From NCBI GenBank assembly GCA_009694745.1, contig SHUF01000007.1, positions 1 through 64,000 on the forward strand: a stretch of DNA of 64,000 nt, in the 5' to 3' direction. The DNA comes from Acidobacteriota bacterium. GTDB taxonomy: Bacteria > Acidobacteriota > Vicinamibacteria > Vicinamibacterales > SCN-69-37. Of this stretch, positions 9,209 through 16,395 are shown in pieces. The stretch's first letter is position 1, and every line of letters begins with the position of its first letter. The notes under the pieces were generated by a model. That model was not told the DNA's origin. It was given only the letters and a program-made list of their open reading frames with translations, and made no database searches. The position numbers and the translations under genes are program-made.

Positions 9209-9619
9209 GTGGTCATGGCGGGATACAGCGGCAAGGCGCTCGTACAGAAGATCGGCCTCAAGCCCGGGTACCGGCTGGCGCTGGCGGGCGAGCCTGACGG
9301 CTTCATCACGGAACTGGCTCCCCTGCCCGACGATGTGGTGGTGGTCACCGGGGGGAACAAGCCGATCGACTGCGTCATCCTGTTTGCGCACGAGGCCCGC
9401 ACGCTTGAATCGAGGATCGTTCGCTGGAAGGCTCGATTGGCACCGGCGGGCATGATGTGGATCGCGTGGCCGAAGAAGGCGTCGAGGGTTGTCACCGACG
9501 TCACCGAAGCCCTGGTGCGCAGCACCGGGTTGGGGGCTGGACTGGTGGACGTGAAGATCTGCGCTGTCAACGACGTCTGGTCGGGTCTCAAGTTCGTGCG
9601 CCGGCTCAAGGACCGGTAA
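9209..9619 (+). CDS. DUF3052 family protein
   Basis: A 134-136 residue cytosolic protein. GYSGKALVQKIGLKPGYRL at the N-terminus, the central KPIDCVILFAH, WIAWPKKAS and the terminal DVKICAVNDVWSGLKFVRR match DUF3052 proteins, a small family without known activity. Start could be GTG 9209 or ATG 9215; ATG 9215 fits the family start (MAGYSGK) better. Followed 9 bases later by the SnoaL-like gene on the same strand. Confidence 0.85.
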   Translation: MVMAGYSGKALVQKIGLKPGYRLALAGEPDGFITELAPLPDDVVVVTGGNKPIDCVILFAHEARTLESRIVRWKARLAPAGMMWIAWPKKASRVVTDVTEALVRSTGLGAGLVDVKICAVNDVWSGLKFVRRLKDR

Positions 9620-9628
9620 AGTGCTCGC

Positions 9629-10177
9629 ATGACGATCCGACTGCTCACCTTGTTACTGCTGGCAGTGGCTCTGCCCGCGCAAACTCCGCAGTCCGTAGCC
9701 GACGAACTGCTGGCCGCCGACCGCGCGGCTTCGGTCGCCGGCGAGAAGACCACGGTGATCCCGGCGCTGACCGCCATGTTTGCGCCAGACGTGGCGATGC
9801 AGGCGCCTGTTGTGGGATTTGCCCGGGGCATTGCAGCGGCAACGGAAGCACTGCGTGGGAACCCGGACAACATCGATGGCCGTATTGAGTGGGTGCCGGT
9901 TCGCGCAGGCATCTCGGCCGACGGCCTCCACGGGTTCACCTTCGGATTCATGACACTGCGCCGGCCGGACGGCACGACCGTTCCCGTCAAATACCTGGCG
10001 TATTGGGTGAAACGTGATGGGCGATGGCAGGTGGCTGCCTACAAACGCCGGCTGCGTTTCGTCGGCGACGTCAGCACGGCCGTGCTCGCGCCATCATTGC
10101 CGGGACAACTTCAGCAGGTCTCCACCGACGCGGCCACACTGGCCAGCCATCGCCATAGCCTGATTGCGGCTGAATAG
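9629..10177 (+). CDS. SnoaL/DUF4440-like exported protein, 5' half before an in-frame amber codon
   Basis: Encodes 182 residues before TAG at 10175-10177. Signal peptide MTIRLLTLLLLAVALPAQ, then an NTF2-like cone fold: ADELLAADRAAS, MFAPDVAMQAPVVGFARG, RADG-like DGLHGFTFGFMTL and YLAYWVKRDGRWQVAAYKRR. The reading frame stays open and protein-like after the TAG (see next entry), so this is the first of two tandem NTF2-like domains in a gene that appears interrupted. TAAAGT at 9617-9622 lies 6 nt before ATG 9629, though it overlaps the stop codon of the previous gene. Confidence 0.8.
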   Translation: MTIRLLTLLLLAVALPAQTPQSVADELLAADRAASVAGEKTTVIPALTAMFAPDVAMQAPVVGFARGIAAATEALRGNPDNIDGRIEWVPVRAGISADGLHGFTFGFMTLRRPDGTTVPVKYLAYWVKRDGRWQVAAYKRRLRFVGDVSTAVLAPSLPGQLQQVSTDAATLASHRHSLIAAE

Positions 10178-10519
10178 GCATTTTCAGACGAGGCGCAGAC
10201 GATCGGCATCGGCGCCGCGTTTGCGAAGTACGGCTCGGCCGACGCCATGGACATAGGCGGGCCAAACGATGCGATCTTTGTGATGGGAGCGGACGCGATT
10301 GGCAAGGCGATTGGCGGCAGTGAACCTTCGAGCACCAGCCCCGTCAGCTGGTCGGCCGATTCAGCCATCGTCTCTTCCAGCGGCGACCTGGGCGTCACCT
10401 TCGGATACATCCGGTCCAACGCCCCGGCCGGCACGGCTCCGGCTCAGCCGCCAGTGCCGTTCTTCACGATCTAGCATCGCGCGAGCCCGACGATGCCGTG
10501 GCGGTACGTCGCGGAATAG
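10178..10519 (+). pseudogene. Continuation of the SnoaL-like gene, second NTF2-like domain, broken by amber codons
   Basis: In the same frame as 9629-10177, the bases after TAG 10175 translate to AFSDEAQTIGIGAAFAKYG, DAMDIGGPNDAIFVMGADAI and SGDLGVTFGYI, a second NTF2/SnoaL-like domain typical of the end of such two-domain proteins. A second in-frame TAG at 10472-10474 is followed by a further in-frame HRASPTMPWRYVAE and then TAG at 10517-10519, the expected family C-terminus. Both inner TAGs are one transition away from plausible codons (CAG and TGG). Either recent inactivation or readthrough. Confidence 0.75.
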
Positions 10520-10525
10520 CCACGC

Positions 10526-10547
10526 GTCCCGGGCTGAAGCCCGGGAC
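10526..10547. terminator. Perfect 22-nt hairpin between convergent genes
   Basis: GTCCCGGGCT / AGCCCGGGAC, 10-bp perfect stem with loop GA, directly after the SnoaL-like relic and 16 bases before the end of thiO. There is no T-run, so it is not a canonical intrinsic terminator; it may still mark the 3' ends of both convergent transcripts, or be a dispersed palindromic repeat. Confidence 0.5.
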
Positions 10548-10562
10548 CTCCGAACGATCTGA

Positions 10563-11684
10563 CTAGGCCAGGACCCTCTCCGGCCGCGTCAAGGCGAGCA
10601 TTGGATCCCGATCGTTGTCGAGAATCTGCCGTGTCACCACATCGGCGGTGTACGGCGCGAGCAGGACGCCGTTGCGATAGTGTCCCGTCGCCATCGTGAT
10701 CCGGGGATGGCTGGCGAGCGGACCGAGCAACGGCAGGTGGTCCACGGTCGCTGGGCGGAGGCCGACGCGGACTTCCGCGAGCGACGCCTGCCACGCGCCC
10801 GGCAGCAGTTCCCCCACGGCGTCGAGCAAGTCACGCACACCGGCCACGGTTGACCGTTCATCGAAGCCCACGTCTTCAACCGTTGCGCCCACAAGGAGCG
10901 AGCCATCGGGCCAGGGCACGGTGTAACAGCGCGTGCCCCACACGGAGCGCTGCGGCATCGCGGCGCCGGGCCACTTCAGGTGCAGCAATTGTCCACGGAT
11001 GGGCCGCACCGGGAAGACGGGCACATCGGCCACACGCACGCGGCGCGACCAACTGCCTGCGGCAATCACCACGTGGTCGAACTCATCAACGCGGTCACCG
11101 ACGCGAACGTACACCACGTCACGTCTTTGGTCGACGTGAATGATCTCGGCCGGCGTTTCACACGTCGCGCCACGGCGGCGGGCCGAGGCCATCAGAGCGG
11201 TCACGAGGGCCGGTACCTGCACATATCCGTGGCCGGAAATCACAAGTCCTGCAAGCGCCGACGTGCTGACGGTTGGCTCAAACTCCCGCACCTGGGCGCC
11301 CTCCATCCACTGGTGAGTGATCCCTTCGGCCGACAGCCATGCGCGTGCGCGCTGCAGATGAGCGACCTCGTCGGCGCTCAGTGCCACCTCGAGCGTTCCG
11401 GACCGCGCGCAGGAGAAGGGCACGTCAACACTCTCGCGGAGCCGCTCCACCCAGCCGTCCCACATCGCGAGGCTGCGCACGCCGAGCGCAAGAAGCGGGC
11501 TGCCCGGCGAGCCTTCCGTGTAGGGACACAACACACCGGCCGAAGCCTGCGAGGCGCCTGCGCCGGGGCGACGCATGTCGAACATGGATACACTGGCGCC
11601 GCGCGCGGCCAGCGCGTCAGCGATGGCTGCGCCGATGATTCCAGCGCCGATGATTGCGATTCGTAAAGGAGCCAATTGGCCCAT
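10563..11684 (-). CDS. thiO: Glycine oxidase-like FAD-dependent amine oxidase
   Basis: A 373-residue FAD protein of the D-amino-acid-oxidase/glycine oxidase family. The dinucleotide-binding motif IIGAGIIGAAIADALAARG is at residues 10-28; ASAGVLCPY follows, then VVIAAGSWS and, near the C-terminus, VGLRPATVDHLPLLGPL and TGHYRNGVLLAPYTA, the ThiO signature. It would make the iminoglycine used for thiamin thiazole synthesis. No other thi gene is in the window, so its use in thiamin synthesis is inferred. I chose ATG 11684 (MGQLAPLRIAIIGAG) because upstream in-frame residues have no family similarity. Confidence 0.88.
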   Translation of the reverse strand: MGQLAPLRIAIIGAGIIGAAIADALAARGASVSMFDMRRPGAGASQASAGVLCPYTEGSPGSPLLALGVRSLAMWDGWVERLRESVDVPFSCARSGTLEVALSADEVAHLQRARAWLSAEGITHQWMEGAQVREFEPTVSTSALAGLVISGHGYVQVPALVTALMASARRRGATCETPAEIIHVDQRRDVVYVRVGDRVDEFDHVVIAAGSWSRRVRVADVPVFPVRPIRGQLLHLKWPGAAMPQRSVWGTRCYTVPWPDGSLLVGATVEDVGFDERSTVAGVRDLLDAVGELLPGAWQASLAEVRVGLRPATVDHLPLLGPLASHPRITMATGHYRNGVLLAPYTADVVTRQILDNDRDPMLALTRPERVLA

Positions 11685-11710
11685 TATTCCCCACGCCCGT
11701 GTAGCGCCGC

Positions 11711-11729
11711 GGGGACATCCCGTGTCCCC
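11711..11729. repeat. Short hairpin GGGGACA-TCCCG-TGTCCCC
   Basis: Perfect 7-bp stem with 5-nt loop in the divergent region between thiO and the glycine-zipper gene. No T-run. Possibly a dispersed GC-rich palindrome or part of the control region of either gene. Confidence 0.4.
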
Positions 11730-11827
11730 GGAGCTTGTCAAAAGCCGGTACAACCGGAGACTATGGTGGGAATGGCCCAGTCCGCGCGGCATCCGAATGC
11801 GGTACGGGCCTTGCTGGAGCTGGGAGC

Positions 11828-12841
11828 ATGGTGTCGGCGAAACTTCTTGGACTCGTGAGCGTGGGGTGCCTGGCGGCGGTGGCCGGGGGCTATATGACGC
11901 TACGCCCGGCGGCATCGGACCTAGCTCAGGCCGAGGCCCTCAGTCCAGAGACCAAAGCCGACCCGGCCAAAGCCGATTTGGCGACGGCTGAGTTGGTCAA
12001 GACCGAGCCGACCGCGCCGGCTGAGGCGGCGGTCTTCACACTGGATCCAACGCCCGCACCGCTCCCGGCGAGGCCGCCCCTGACCACAATCCCGAAGCCC
12101 GCAGCGCGGCCCTCCGGAAACGCCCCGGCCCCGGTTGGCCCTGCGTCGTCCCTCGCGGCCCCGGCGGAGACACCTGTTACTCAGGCGCCTCCTGTATCGG
12201 TGGAGCCGCCAGTCACGCCGCCAACGCAAGCTCCGGTGCCTGTCGAACCGCCACGGTATGTGCCGGACGCACCCGTGCAGACCGCCGCGCCGGTTTCAGA
12301 ACCGCAGCGGATTCAACTTGAAGAGCTGACCGTCGAAAAGCACTCGGTTATCGGCATCCGCCTAGACGAGGCCGTCTCCACCCGAACCGCCCGATTGGAA
12401 GACCGCGTGTCCGCAGTGGTCAGCCGCGATGTCACCGTGGATGAACGCACCGCAATTCCTGCCGGCACGCGACTGGAAGGCACGGTGTCGCTGGTGGAAC
12501 GTGGTGGCAAGTTCAGGAACCGGCCGCGGATCGGCCTTCGATTCGACCGGATGATCATGGCTGATGGCATGCGCGTGCCGATCAAGACCGACACGATCTA
12601 CCGCGAGGGCGACTCCCCGACCGCCGACGCCACCGCCAAGGTCGGTGCCGGCGCGGTGGCCGGCGCCATCCTGGGCGGATTGCTCGGCGGCAAAAAAGGC
12701 GCAGCCATCGGGACCGCTGCCGGTGCCGCCGGCGGCGCCGCCACGGTGATGAACTCCGAAGCCGGCGAAGCGTCAATCGCCGCGGGGGCGCCGTTGACAG
12801 TGCGGCTCGCCGAAGAGGTCACCGTTGCGATACGGCGATAA
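11828..12841 (+). CDS. Proline-rich membrane-anchored glycine-zipper protein, function unknown
   Basis: A 337-residue protein: an N-terminal membrane helix or signal (residues 4-25), a long Pro/Ala/Thr/Val-rich linker (about residues 30-155), a globular domain (IGIRLDEAVSTRTARLEDRV to RVPIKTDTIY), then a glycine zipper GAGAVAGAILGGLLGGKKG, and a short tail ending in LAEEVTVAIRR. The linker-plus-beta-domain arrangement recalls VirB10/TrbI-like proteins, and the Gly zipper recalls outer-membrane-associated proteins, but no family is certain. Start ATG 11828 is chosen because GGAG-type ribosome sites precede it and the helix begins just after. No operon partner on the plus strand upstream. Confidence 0.7.
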   Translation: MVSAKLLGLVSVGCLAAVAGGYMTLRPAASDLAQAEALSPETKADPAKADLATAELVKTEPTAPAEAAVFTLDPTPAPLPARPPLTTIPKPAARPSGNAPAPVGPASSLAAPAETPVTQAPPVSVEPPVTPPTQAPVPVEPPRYVPDAPVQTAAPVSEPQRIQLEELTVEKHSVIGIRLDEAVSTRTARLEDRVSAVVSRDVTVDERTAIPAGTRLEGTVSLVERGGKFRNRPRIGLRFDRMIMADGMRVPIKTDTIYREGDSPTADATAKVGAGAVAGAILGGLLGGKKGAAIGTAAGAAGGAATVMNSEAGEASIAAGAPLTVRLAEEVTVAIRR

Positions 12842-12863
12842 CGCCGGGTCAGAGAACTCCCCG

Positions 12864-13112
12864 ATTGAGGGTTGAGCGATTGAGCGATTGAGCGATTGAG
12901 GATCGGGATTTTACGCACTGCTGATTGCTGATCGCCGATGGGAATTGCCGGATGGTGGGATTGCGGGATCGTCGATTGAGGATGGGGACCTCCATCGCAC
13001 CATCAGCGATCAGCTACCCCGCGGTCCCACCATCCGGCAATTCCCATCCTCAATCCCACATCAGCACTCCGTTCCATCCCGATCCTCAGTCGCTCAATCC
13101 TCAACCCTCAAT
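12864..13112. repeat. Long imperfect hairpin element, family B, copy 1
   Basis: A 249-bp intergenic element. Outer arms 12864-12909 and 13076-13112 pair imperfectly; the left arm contains four tandem TTGAGCGA-type units. Inner arms 12937-12960 and 13025-13048 are a perfect 24-nt inverted repeat with core GGAATTGCCGGATGGTGGGA. Further complementary blocks lie between. No ORF of interest. Copy 2 (36972-37242) shares the terminal GAGGATCGGGAT / ATCCCGATCC and the inner AATTGCCGGA block. As RNA it would fold into one long stem-loop. Confidence 0.75.
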
Positions 13113-13148
13113 GTCAGCGCCAGCGTCAGCGTCCGTTCACTCGGCGGG

Positions 13149-13154
13149 TATAAT
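13149..13154 (+). promoter_or_regulatory. TATAAT -10 box, 6 nt before start codon
   Basis: A consensus TATAAT at 13149-13154 with the ATG of the phosphatase-like gene at 13161. The start point should fall on or beside the A of ATG, giving a leaderless mRNA. A clear -35 box is not visible. It sits 37 bases after the family B hairpin element. Confidence 0.6.
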
Positions 13155-13160
13155 GCCCCC

Positions 13161-13688
13161 ATGGTCCGCACACTTGTCGTCGCCTGTGTTCTCGTCGTGG
13201 CCGGTGGTTCCTCCACCGCGCGCACACAACAAGCCACCATCGAGGGCGTTCGGAATTACACAAAGGTTGACGCCACTGTCGGGTGCGTAGGGGCGACGGA
13301 CACCAAGGCTCTGGCGAACATTGCGAAGGCGGGATACAAGGCCGTGCTCAACCTGCGCGAGGCGACCGAGGCCGGCGCCTTGCTCGATGAATCGAAAGCG
13401 GCTGCCGAAGCTGCCGGCCTGAAGTACATCCACCTGCCGTTCAAGGGATCCGCACCGGATCCGAAAGTGGCGGATGAGTTCCTGAAGATCGTGGCCAACA
13501 CCGGCAACCAGCCACTGTTCATTCACTGCGGCGGCGCGAATCGCGTCGGCAGTCTGTGGCTGATCACACGCATGCTCGTGGACAAGTGGCCGCAGGAACA
13601 GGCCGTGGCCGAAGCGAAGGCGATTGGCCTCTCGAGTGACGCGTTGCAGAAATTCGCGCTCGACTACGTCGCGACGCACAAGGGATGA
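13161..13688 (+). CDS. Exported tyrosine-phosphatase-like protein
   Basis: A 175-residue protein with a signal peptide (to about residue 22) and a small PTP/DSP-like fold: TDTKALANIAKAGYKAVLNLRE, KYIHLPFKGSAPDPKVADEFL and the P-loop region FIHCGGANRVGSLWLITRML. The catalytic loop reads H122-C123-GGAN-R128, that is C-x4-R, one residue shorter than the standard C-x5-R of protein tyrosine phosphatases. The family is found widely in Acidobacteria, and activity is not established. I start it at ATG 13161 rather than an earlier in-frame ATG because the signal peptide begins there and TATAAT is 6 nt upstream. Its TGA overlaps the ATG of the decarboxylase gene. Confidence 0.8.
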   Translation: MVRTLVVACVLVVAGGSSTARTQQATIEGVRNYTKVDATVGCVGATDTKALANIAKAGYKAVLNLREATEAGALLDESKAAAEAAGLKYIHLPFKGSAPDPKVADEFLKIVANTGNQPLFIHCGGANRVGSLWLITRMLVDKWPQEQAVAEAKAIGLSSDALQKFALDYVATHKG

Positions 13689-15133
13689 CCACGGCCCCGC
13701 CGCCGTTCGGCGACATGCCGCCGGACGATTTCCGGCGCCACGCCCACACGCTCGTCGAATGGGCGGCCGGTTACTTCGAACAAATCGAAACACACGCGGT
13801 CCTGTCGCAGGTGTCGCCCGGCGACGTGCGGAAGGCCCTGCCCGACCATGCGCCCGAACAACCCGAGCCGTTCGAACAGGTCATTGCAGACCTCGATCGC
13901 ATCATCCTGCCGGCGGCCACGCACTGGAACCACCCGGGGTTCTTCGCCTACTTCGCCATTACCGGTAGCGCGCCCGGCGTGCTGATGGACCTGGTGTCGT
14001 CGGCCCTCAACCAACAAGCGATGCTCTGGCGCACGTCACCGGCGGCCACCGAACTCGAAGAGGTCACGCTGCGGTGGCTGGCGCGCCTGATGCATCTACC
14101 CGATCAGGTTGAAGGAGTCATCTACGACACGGCCTCCATCTCCACACTCCACGCACTGGCGGCGGCACGTGAAGTGGCGGTGCCCGATGTACGCACCAAG
14201 GGGTTGGCCGGCCGCAACCTGCCGCGCATGCGCGTCTACGCGTCCGAACACGCGCATTCGTCGGTGGACAAAGCCGTCATTGCGCTCGGTCTGGGCCACG
14301 AGTCACTTCGGCGCATCCCGGCGGACGAACATTTCAGCATGCGCATCGACGCGTTGGAGGCAGCCCTGGCCGAAGACCGCGCGTCCGGAATCACGCCAAT
14401 TGCGATCGTCGCCACCATTGGCACCACCTCGAGCACGTCGGTAGACGATGTGGTGGCTGCCGCGGCGATCGCGAAACGCGAAGGCGCGTGGCTCCACGTG
14501 GACGCGGCGTATGCCGGCGTGATGGCGATGGTCCCGGAGTTTGCGTGGATGCGCGCCGGGCTCGACCAGGCCGATTCGATTGTGGTCAACCCTCACAAGT
14601 GGCTGTTCACGCCGTTCGATCTGAGCGTGTTGTTCACGCCGCGCATGGATGTAATCCGCCAGGCGTTTTCATTGACACCCGAGTACCTCAAGACGCCGGA
14701 AACCGGCGCGGTGAAGAACCTGATGGACACCGGCATCCAGCTGGGGCGCCGGTTCCGGGCGCTGAAGTTGTGGGCCATCCTCCGGTACTTTGGCGCGGAA
14801 GGCGTGCGCGCGCGCCTGCGGGAGCACTGCCGACTCGCGCAGGTGTTCGCCTCGTGGGTGGACGCCGATCCGGACTTCGACCGCGTGGCTCCCGTGCCCT
14901 TCTCGGTCGTGTGCTTCCGATGTGCGCCGCCAGCCTACGGTGGGAACCTCGACGCGCTCAATCATGCGCTGATCGAGCGCGTCAACAAGACCGGCGAAGT
15001 CTTCCTCTCGCACACGTCACTGAACGGACAGATCGTGATCCGTCTGGCCGTCGGCAACCTGCGCACCGAGGAACGCCACCTCCGCCGCGCGTGGGACCTG
15101 CTCCGCGAAGCGCTTGACGCTCTGCGCGAGTAG
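13685..15133 (+). CDS. PLP-dependent group II (aromatic-L-amino-acid type) decarboxylase
   Basis: A 482-residue fold-type I enzyme. Landmarks: THWNHPGFFAYFAITGSAPG near residue 80, AHSSVDKAVIALGLG, IVATIGTTSSTSVDDV, WLHVDAAYAGVMAMV (PLP-stacking/aspartate) and NPHKWLFTPFD with the Schiff-base lysine near residue 305. Length and motif set fit aromatic amino acid decarboxylases (tyrosine, tryptophan, phenylalanine or DOPA); substrate cannot be told from sequence here. Overlaps the phosphatase-like gene by 4 bases (ATGA), so the two are translationally coupled. Confidence 0.92.
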   Translation: MTTAPPPFGDMPPDDFRRHAHTLVEWAAGYFEQIETHAVLSQVSPGDVRKALPDHAPEQPEPFEQVIADLDRIILPAATHWNHPGFFAYFAITGSAPGVLMDLVSSALNQQAMLWRTSPAATELEEVTLRWLARLMHLPDQVEGVIYDTASISTLHALAAAREVAVPDVRTKGLAGRNLPRMRVYASEHAHSSVDKAVIALGLGHESLRRIPADEHFSMRIDALEAALAEDRASGITPIAIVATIGTTSSTSVDDVVAAAAIAKREGAWLHVDAAYAGVMAMVPEFAWMRAGLDQADSIVVNPHKWLFTPFDLSVLFTPRMDVIRQAFSLTPEYLKTPETGAVKNLMDTGIQLGRRFRALKLWAILRYFGAEGVRARLREHCRLAQVFASWVDADPDFDRVAPVPFSVVCFRCAPPAYGGNLDALNHALIERVNKTGEVFLSHTSLNGQIVIRLAVGNLRTEERHLRRAWDLLREALDALRE

Positions 15134-15146
15134 CCCCCGGGATTTC

Positions 15147-15272
15147 CACCATGAAGGACATGAAGGACATGAAGGTCCATGAAGGCGCCGGGTTGGGCGC
15201 CGCCGGGCTCCCAACTCGTCGCTTCTGACAGCCCCATCAACACTTCATGGATCTTCATGGAGCTTCATGGTG
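15147..15272. repeat. Hairpin repeat, family C (CATGAAGGA units)
   Basis: Left arm 15147-15184 has repeated CATGAAGGA units, right arm 15243-15272 has CTTCATGGA units, giving an imperfect inverted repeat around a GC-rich loop (GGCGCCGGG...). It lies between the decarboxylase and a relic lipoprotein gene whose TGA stop (15265-15267) is inside the right arm. Confidence 0.65.
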
Positions 15273-15476
15273 AACTGCCGGCTTCGGTTGTGACCTTGAA
15301 TTCCAGGCCGGTCTCCACATCGAGATAAAAGTGCTGGGCCGGCATGCCTTTTCGCGTCACCTTCAGGTGATGAGCCTTCTTGGCACCAATGCTTTCGGTG
15401 CCGACAAGTTCAACGGTGTGGCTCTTGGCGCGATACTGCGTGCGCCACGCCGGTGCCGAAGGCGGACGAGCGTCGG
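15265..15476 (-). pseudogene. C-terminal relic of an outer-membrane lipoprotein-sorting-type protein
   Basis: On the minus strand an open frame without an early start codon reads PAWRTQYRAKSHTVELVG, AHHLKVTRKGMPAQHFYLD and VETGLEFKVTTEAG before TGA. The K-V-T-x-K-x-G-x-x-Q-x-x-Y-L-D-x-x-T-G-L-E pattern is the C-terminus of LolA-like outer membrane lipoprotein-sorting proteins. An in-frame TAG lies just upstream, and sixA abuts it, so about two thirds of the gene is missing. Call from pattern recognition, not a search. Confidence 0.6.
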
Positions 15477-15911
15477 TCAGCTACGCCAGGTCTCAGACCA
15501 CGTCAGGCCGTGGTCGTCGCTCGAAAGCGCCACGGCGCCGTGTTGAGGCATGGGCGCGCTTGAAGGGGACAACAAGCGCAAAAGCGCTGGAAGTGATGGC
15601 CAATGGCCGACAAGCGCCAGGTCTCGGGATTCCTGCTGAATCGCCGTGTGGATGATGCCGGGCGAATCCTCGGGGCTGAGCCCGCGCACCATCTTGAACT
15701 GGGCAAACGGCGCGCAGTTGCGAAGAAACGCTTCGCCAGTCTGGCGTGCGCGCAGCTTGCCGCTATGCCAGATCACCGCCGGCATTGCGCCGTGTTCGTT
15801 CGCGATCATCGCCAGTTGGAGGGCGTGTTCGTAGCCCGGTATGGAAAGAGGCCGCTGCGGATCGACATCCGGCCCCACCGCGTCAGCGTGGTGAATGAGC
15901 AGCAGTCTCAT
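15477..15911 (-). CDS. sixA: SixA-like phosphohistidine phosphatase
   Basis: A 144-residue member of the histidine phosphatase superfamily. LLLIHHADAVG at the N-terminus aligns with the usual RHG/RHA catalytic motif but has HH in place of RH, so the phosphate-binding arginine is replaced; the second conserved region WHSGKLRARQTGE and the late VGHWPSLP (second catalytic His) are present. SixA proteins dephosphorylate His on phosphotransfer or phosphocarrier proteins. Its start overlaps the end of the glutathione peroxidase gene by 29 bases; the two follow the M20 peptidase gene in one minus-strand operon. Confidence 0.83.
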   Translation of the reverse strand: MRLLLIHHADAVGPDVDPQRPLSIPGYEHALQLAMIANEHGAMPAVIWHSGKLRARQTGEAFLRNCAPFAQFKMVRGLSPEDSPGIIHTAIQQESRDLALVGHWPSLPALLRLLSPSSAPMPQHGAVALSSDDHGLTWSETWRS

Positions 15912-16395
15912 CGGTCACAAGCAGCTTCACCACGTCCTTGCGGATCTGCGCGGGCGTATCCACCGATCCGTGCCGTTTCACCACGTTGCCGCCTGCATCC
16001 ACAAGAAACTTGGTGAAGTTCCACTTGATCGCGCTGAGGCCGAGGACGCCCGCCTTCTGCGAGGCCAACCACTTGAACAAAGGATGCCCGTTCGTGCCCT
16101 TGATGCCAATTTTTGCAAACAACGGGAATGTCACATCAAACGTCGCCGTGCAGAAGTCCCGGATCTGCTCGTTGCCGCTGGGTTCCTGCCCGCCGAATTC
16201 GTCACAGGGAAACCCGAGCACCACCAGGCCCTGGTCCTTGAACTCGCGATACATGGCTTCCAGACCCTCATACTGCGGCGTGTAGCCGCACTCGCTTGCC
16301 ACGTTCACCACAAGCAGAGTCTTGCCGCGGAACTCGGCCATCGACGTGGTCGTGCCGTCGATTCGCGTCACCGAAATATCGTACAAACCAGACAC
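15883..16395 (-). CDS. Glutathione peroxidase-type thiol peroxidase
   Basis: A 170-residue protein with the full GPx signature: VNVASECGYTPQYEGLE with peroxidatic C36, LGFPCDEFGGQEPSGN with C64, and WNFTKFLVD near residue 125. The Gln and Trp of the catalytic tetrad are seen (GGQEP, KWNFT). Bacterial homologues usually use thioredoxin rather than glutathione. No signal peptide, so cytosolic. Start is GTG 16395, overlapping the TAG of the M20 gene by one base (TAGTG). Confidence 0.93.
   Translation of the reverse strand: MSGLYDISVTRIDGTTTSMAEFRGKTLLVVNVASECGYTPQYEGLEAMYREFKDQGLVVLGFPCDEFGGQEPSGNEQIRDFCTATFDVTFPLFAKIGIKGTNGHPLFKWLASQKAGVLGLSAIKWNFTKFLVDAGGNVVKRHGSVDTPAQIRKDVVKLLVTDETAAHSPR

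Noticed and set aside
12864-12905. CRISPR array from the tandem TTGAGCGA units
   Set aside because: Units are contiguous, short and lack spacers, and there is no cas gene; they form one arm of a hairpin.
12945-13160. Upstream in-frame extension of the phosphatase-like gene
   Set aside because: It translates through the hairpin repeat; the signal peptide and TATAAT box place the start at 13161.
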